DNA of 17,587 nt from Dehalococcoidales bacterium. Lineage in GTDB: Bacteria; Chloroflexota; Dehalococcoidia; Dehalococcoidales; JAUXAE01. A model generated the notes under the pieces. It saw only the letters and a program-made list of their open reading frames with translations. It did no database searches and was not told the DNA's origin. A program made the translations under genes and the position numbers. The stretch is taken from the NCBI GenBank assembly GCA_030620035.1, contig JAUXAE010000010.1, positions 1 through 17,587 on the forward strand. Direction: 5' to 3'. Below, in pieces: positions 13,601-17,587 of the stretch (positions are counted from its first letter, which is position 1; each line of letters begins with the position of its first letter).

Positions 13601-16600
13601 GCTATAATCTTACCGGTGATGCCTACCTGTAGATGCTCTGATACCCAGCCGTTGTCACAGGGGGGTCGGCTGGCACCCAGTGCCCCTTTGAGTAGCTTGG
13701 CCAGCTCCTCTAGCTGCTTGAAGCCCTGGGCACTGCCGATGCCCCGGCCGCCGGAGACGACCACTGAAGCCTCCTCCAGTCTGATGCCCTCTACCTCCTC
13801 GGTTACCCTTTCCAGTAGCTTGGTCCTTATGTCTTCAGGCCTTAATCCGGCCTCAATGGTGGTGACCTCGCCCTGCCTTGAGGTGTCCGGCTCAGCCGGT
13901 GAGAAGGCCTTGGCCCTAATGGTAACTATTTGCGGCTGGGACTCAGTGGTGAAGGTAGCCAGGGCATTGCCTCCGTAGACAGGCCGGGTGGCCAGGAGAC
14001 GCCTTGAATCGGCATCAATGGCCAGTTCAACGCAGTCCAGGGTGGCCGCCGTTTCTAGCCTGAAGGCCAGCCTGGGGGCTAAATCACGGCCGACGGCCGT
14101 CTGTCCCAAGATAATAATCCGGGGCGTTACCTGTTGGGCGAGCTTTCCCATGACGGCTACATAGGCGTCGGTCTGATAGTCTTTAAGTAGCCGGTCATCA
14201 ATCACATAAATCCTGTCAGCGCCTAAGGCAATGGCCTCCTGGGCCAGGCTAGCTACATCGCTGCCGACTAGGACGGCGCTCAAGCCTTCCCCAAGGTCAT
14301 CAGCCAGCTTTCGGGCGCAGCCCATTAGCTCTCTGGTAATTGCTGACAGTTTGTCTTGGCTAGCCTCAGCATAGACCATAACGCCTTTGGATTCAGCCAT
14401 TAAAAACCTCCCTAAGAGTGGCTAGTTTTTTATAACAGCTTGGCCTCCCTGAGTTTGAGGGCCAGGTTGACCGCCTGCTCCTCAGGGCTGTCGCCTTCTA
14501 TCATCTGGCACTTGCCTTCACGGACTGGCAGCCACAGTTTTAATAGCCTGGTGCGCCGGCCGGCGGCACCAAGCTCAGAAGCGTCAACACCGATATCAGC
14601 CGGCCTCCAGATAATCGGTTCCTTCTTCCTGGCGGCCATAATCCCCCTTATATTGGGATAGCGAACCTCACCCAGTTCATTGCTTACTGTAATCAGGGCG
14701 GGCAGGGGTACCTCAATAACCTCATAGCCGTCGTCGGTTACCCTTTCTACCCTGGCCTGGCCGTCACTGATGTCAATTTTCTGGGCTACGGTTACACTGG
14801 GCAGGCCCAGGAGCTCAGCGATAGCCGAGCCCACCTGGCCCGCATCCCAATCGGCCGCCTGCCGCCCGCAGAAGATGAGGTCATAGTCACCGAGCTTCTT
14901 GATGGCCATAGCCAGGGCATAGGCCGTTGACCAGCTATCCCCCTCGGTGAAGGCCTCATCCTCCAGCAGGACAAGCTCATCGGCACCCATAGCCAGCGGC
15001 TTCTTGACGACCTCCCTGACCAGGTCGCTACCCAGGCTCAGGGCTGTGATTTTGCCCCCTTTGGCATCCTTGATTCTGAGGGCCGCCTCCAGGGCATATT
15101 CACTGTAGGGGTCAAGTACCGGGGCGATGCCCGGTGGCGGTACTATCTTGTTGCTTTGGGGGTCAATCTTGAAGCTGGCCGGCGGTGTCTCAGGGTCAAT
15201 GACCTGTTTTAGACAGACAATCATGTTCATTGGCGCCTGTTCCCTCCTCTGCTTATAGTTTGCTCTTTTAAAGGGGAATTTTAACCGGCTCTGCCCTTCA
15301 AACCTCTACCCTCTCTGTTGAAAGAGTTACTTTAGCCTGATAGGGTGTCTAAGAGGGGCGTAACCCCTCTTTCTTTCACTCCCCCTCTCCTTTGAAGGAG
15401 AGGGGGATAAAGGGGGTGAGGATGGTAAAAAGTCATTTAATCTATCATTCAGGCATTCTTTTTGTCAAATTGAGGCCGGCGTAAGGCTCGGCGGGTAGGA
15501 CAGCGGTTACCACCCGGGCGGTGCCGGCCAGGTCAGGCACAACCTCTATCTTGGCCCGGGGAAAGAGCCTTTTTAGCCGGCTGGTTACCGCTTTTTCCTG
15601 TCCCTGCCCTATCTCAAGGAGCAGACCGCCGCCGGGGCGAAGCCTGCTCCTGGCCTCAAGGCAGAGCCGGCCTATCTGCTCGGTTCCATAACGGCCGCCG
15701 TTTAGGGCCAGTGACGGCTCAAAATGGTTATCGTTTACCTCTTGCCGCCTGACATAGGGCAGATTGGCCACAATGAGGTCAACCGGCTCGGGCAGGGGCT
15801 TTAACATATCGCCCTGAAGAAGGCAGACTCTATCGGCCACCCCGTGTTTTTGGCAGTTGGCCCGGGCCACCTCAAGGGCGGCCGCTGAGATATCACTGGC
15901 GTAGACCTTGGCCTGGGGCAGCTCCAGTGCCAGGCTGATGGCAATGGCGCCGCAGCCGGTGCCGATGTCGGCGATAATAGGGGCGTGGTAGCCCCGGGCC
16001 AGGCTGATGACCCTGTCCACCAGTAGCTCACTTTCCGGTCTGGGGATGAGGACGCGGCCGTCAACCCTAAAATCGTGGCCGTAGAACTCACGGTGTCCCG
16101 TTATGTAGGCGTTAGGCTCACCCTTTAGGCGGCGCTGGGTAAGCCGCCGCAAACCCTCTTCCTGTTTCTTAGTAAGTTCATTGTCAAGCTCAAGATATAG
16201 CTGGATGCGGTCTATCTTGAGTACCTGTCTGAGCAGTAGCTCGCTCTCCAAGGCGGCCTCTTCAATGTCACTGGCGGCTAGGATGTGACGGGCGCTCTCT
16301 AGAGCCTGTTTTAGGGTCATGCCAGTTGCGTCTTCTCTAGCTGTCTTGCCTGTTCACTGGTGGCGATGGTGTTAATGAGCTCGTCAAGCTCCCCGGCCAT
16401 AATTCGGGGTAGGTTGCGCAGGGTCAGGCCGACGCGGTGGTCGGTGATGCGGTCCTGGGGGAAGTTATAGGTTCGCACCTTTTCCGCCCGCTCACCGCTG
16501 CCCACCTGAGAACGGCGTTCAAGGCTTATTTCACTTTCCTGCTTACGCCGCTCCATATCTAGGAGCCGGGCCCGGAGCACGGCCATGGCCTTGGTCTTAT

Positions 16601-17587
16601 TTCTTAGCTGGGAACGTTCATCCTGGCAGACGACCACCATACCACTGGGCAGGTGGCTGATGCGCACCGCCGTGGCCACCTTGTTGACATTCTGCCCCCC
16701 GGCGCCCCCGCTGTGGAAGATGTCAATCTTGAGGTCGTCCGGGGCTATGTCTACCTCTACCTCCTCAGCCTGGGGCAGAACGGCTACCGTGGCCGTTGAG
16801 GTGTGGATTCTGCCTGATGATTCGGTGGTGGGCACCCTCTGTACCCGGTGGACGCCCCTTTCATACTTGAGCCGGCTGAAGGCGCCTCGGCCGGTTATCT
16901 CAAAGATAACCTCTTTGATGCTGCCGATGCTGGTCTCATTACTGTTAATGATGTCCACCCCCCAACCCTTGGTCTGGGCATAGCGGCTGTACATGCGAAA
17001 CAGGTCGGCGGCGAAAAGCCCGGCTTCATCACCGCCGGTGCCCGCCCGGATTTCCATGATAATGTCTCTTTCATCGTTGGGGTCCCGGGGCAGAAGGGCC
17101 AGCTTCAGCTCCTCAAGCTGCCGCTCCAGTTTGTTCTTGAGGCTTTCTATCTCCTGTCTGACCAGGGCCGTCATGTCCTCATCCAGCTCTTCAGCCAGCA
17201 TTTTTCTGGTCTCTTCCAGGGAACCGGCGCTGTCTTTGTACCTACGGTATTTGGCTACCAGGTCTTCAAGGCCGGCCCTCTCCTGGGCCAGCTTCTGCAG
17301 CCTTTTTGGGTCGGCGGTCACCTCAGGCCTGGCTATCTGCTCTTCTATCTCGCGGAAGCGCTCTTCTATTTTGTCTAGCTTGTCTAACATATTGGTTGCC
17401 ATCGTACTTACATTATATCATAGAACAGGCTAGCGGCTGAACTTACCATGATTGAAATCACGTTTGGGAATTACTGTTTTTAGCCCTAGGAAGACCTCTT
17501 CAGGCTACGGTAGGCCCTTTTGGCCTTGGTCATGCCTTCTTTCCTTGCTCAGGTAGTCTAGTTCCCGGCCAGATTTGGCTACCCGGT

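Overview
The window carries a compact bacterial chromosome segment, fairly GC-rich except for an AT-richer patch at about 1.1-2.3 kb. The gene set (uvrC next to a DRG-type TGS GTPase, an EF-G2-type paralogue, a SpoIIM-like membrane protein, tungstate uptake genes under an RNA leader, etfBA, prfA-prmC with an NLPY-type PrmC) and the GC-rich double-hairpin interspersed repeats suggest Chloroflexota, probably Dehalococcoidia. This taxonomic call is inference; no marker gene in the window proves it.

Layout: (1) 1-276 holds a double-hairpin repeat and the leader of a Cof-type HAD phosphatase (277-1095, +). (2) On the minus strand, 1106-5748 encodes, in transcription order, uvrC, a TGS GTPase, an unrecognised 182-aa protein, then a flavodoxin and an AlbA_2/Schlafen-type protein with a zinc ribbon. 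Between the 182-aa gene and the flavodoxin lies a frameshifted copy of the 3' end of the TGS GTPase gene, so the unknown gene sits between direct repeats. (3) Divergent from uvrC, across a short intergenic region with an AT-rich palindrome, the plus strand carries xerC, a 92-aa single-span membrane protein, a frameshifted protein-L-isoaspartate methyltransferase gene, a SpoIIM-like protein and an EF-G2-type GTPase. (4) A structured leader (10527-10680) resembling the Moco/Tuco riboswitch, with an intrinsic terminator, precedes tupABC (tungstate ABC importer). (5) Converging on tupC from the minus strand are prfA, prmC, and then, after a second copy of the interspersed repeat in opposite orientation, etfB and etfA.

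Functional links: PrmC methylates the GGQ glutamine of release factor 1, and the two genes overlap by four bases. TupA captures tungstate for the TupB/TupC importer, and the leader probably shuts the operon off when tungsten/molybdenum cofactor is plentiful. EtfA/EtfB form an electron-transfer flavoprotein whose partner dehydrogenase is not in the window. UvrC and XerC provide DNA repair and chromosome-dimer resolution.

The two most rewarding points are the tungstate riboswitch with a readable terminator/antiterminator switch, and the duplicated GTPase 3' end flanking the unknown gene, which looks like the footprint of a small insertion. No tRNA, rRNA, CRISPR array, insertion sequence or transposase gene is visible, and no gene-free stretch exceeds 300 bases.
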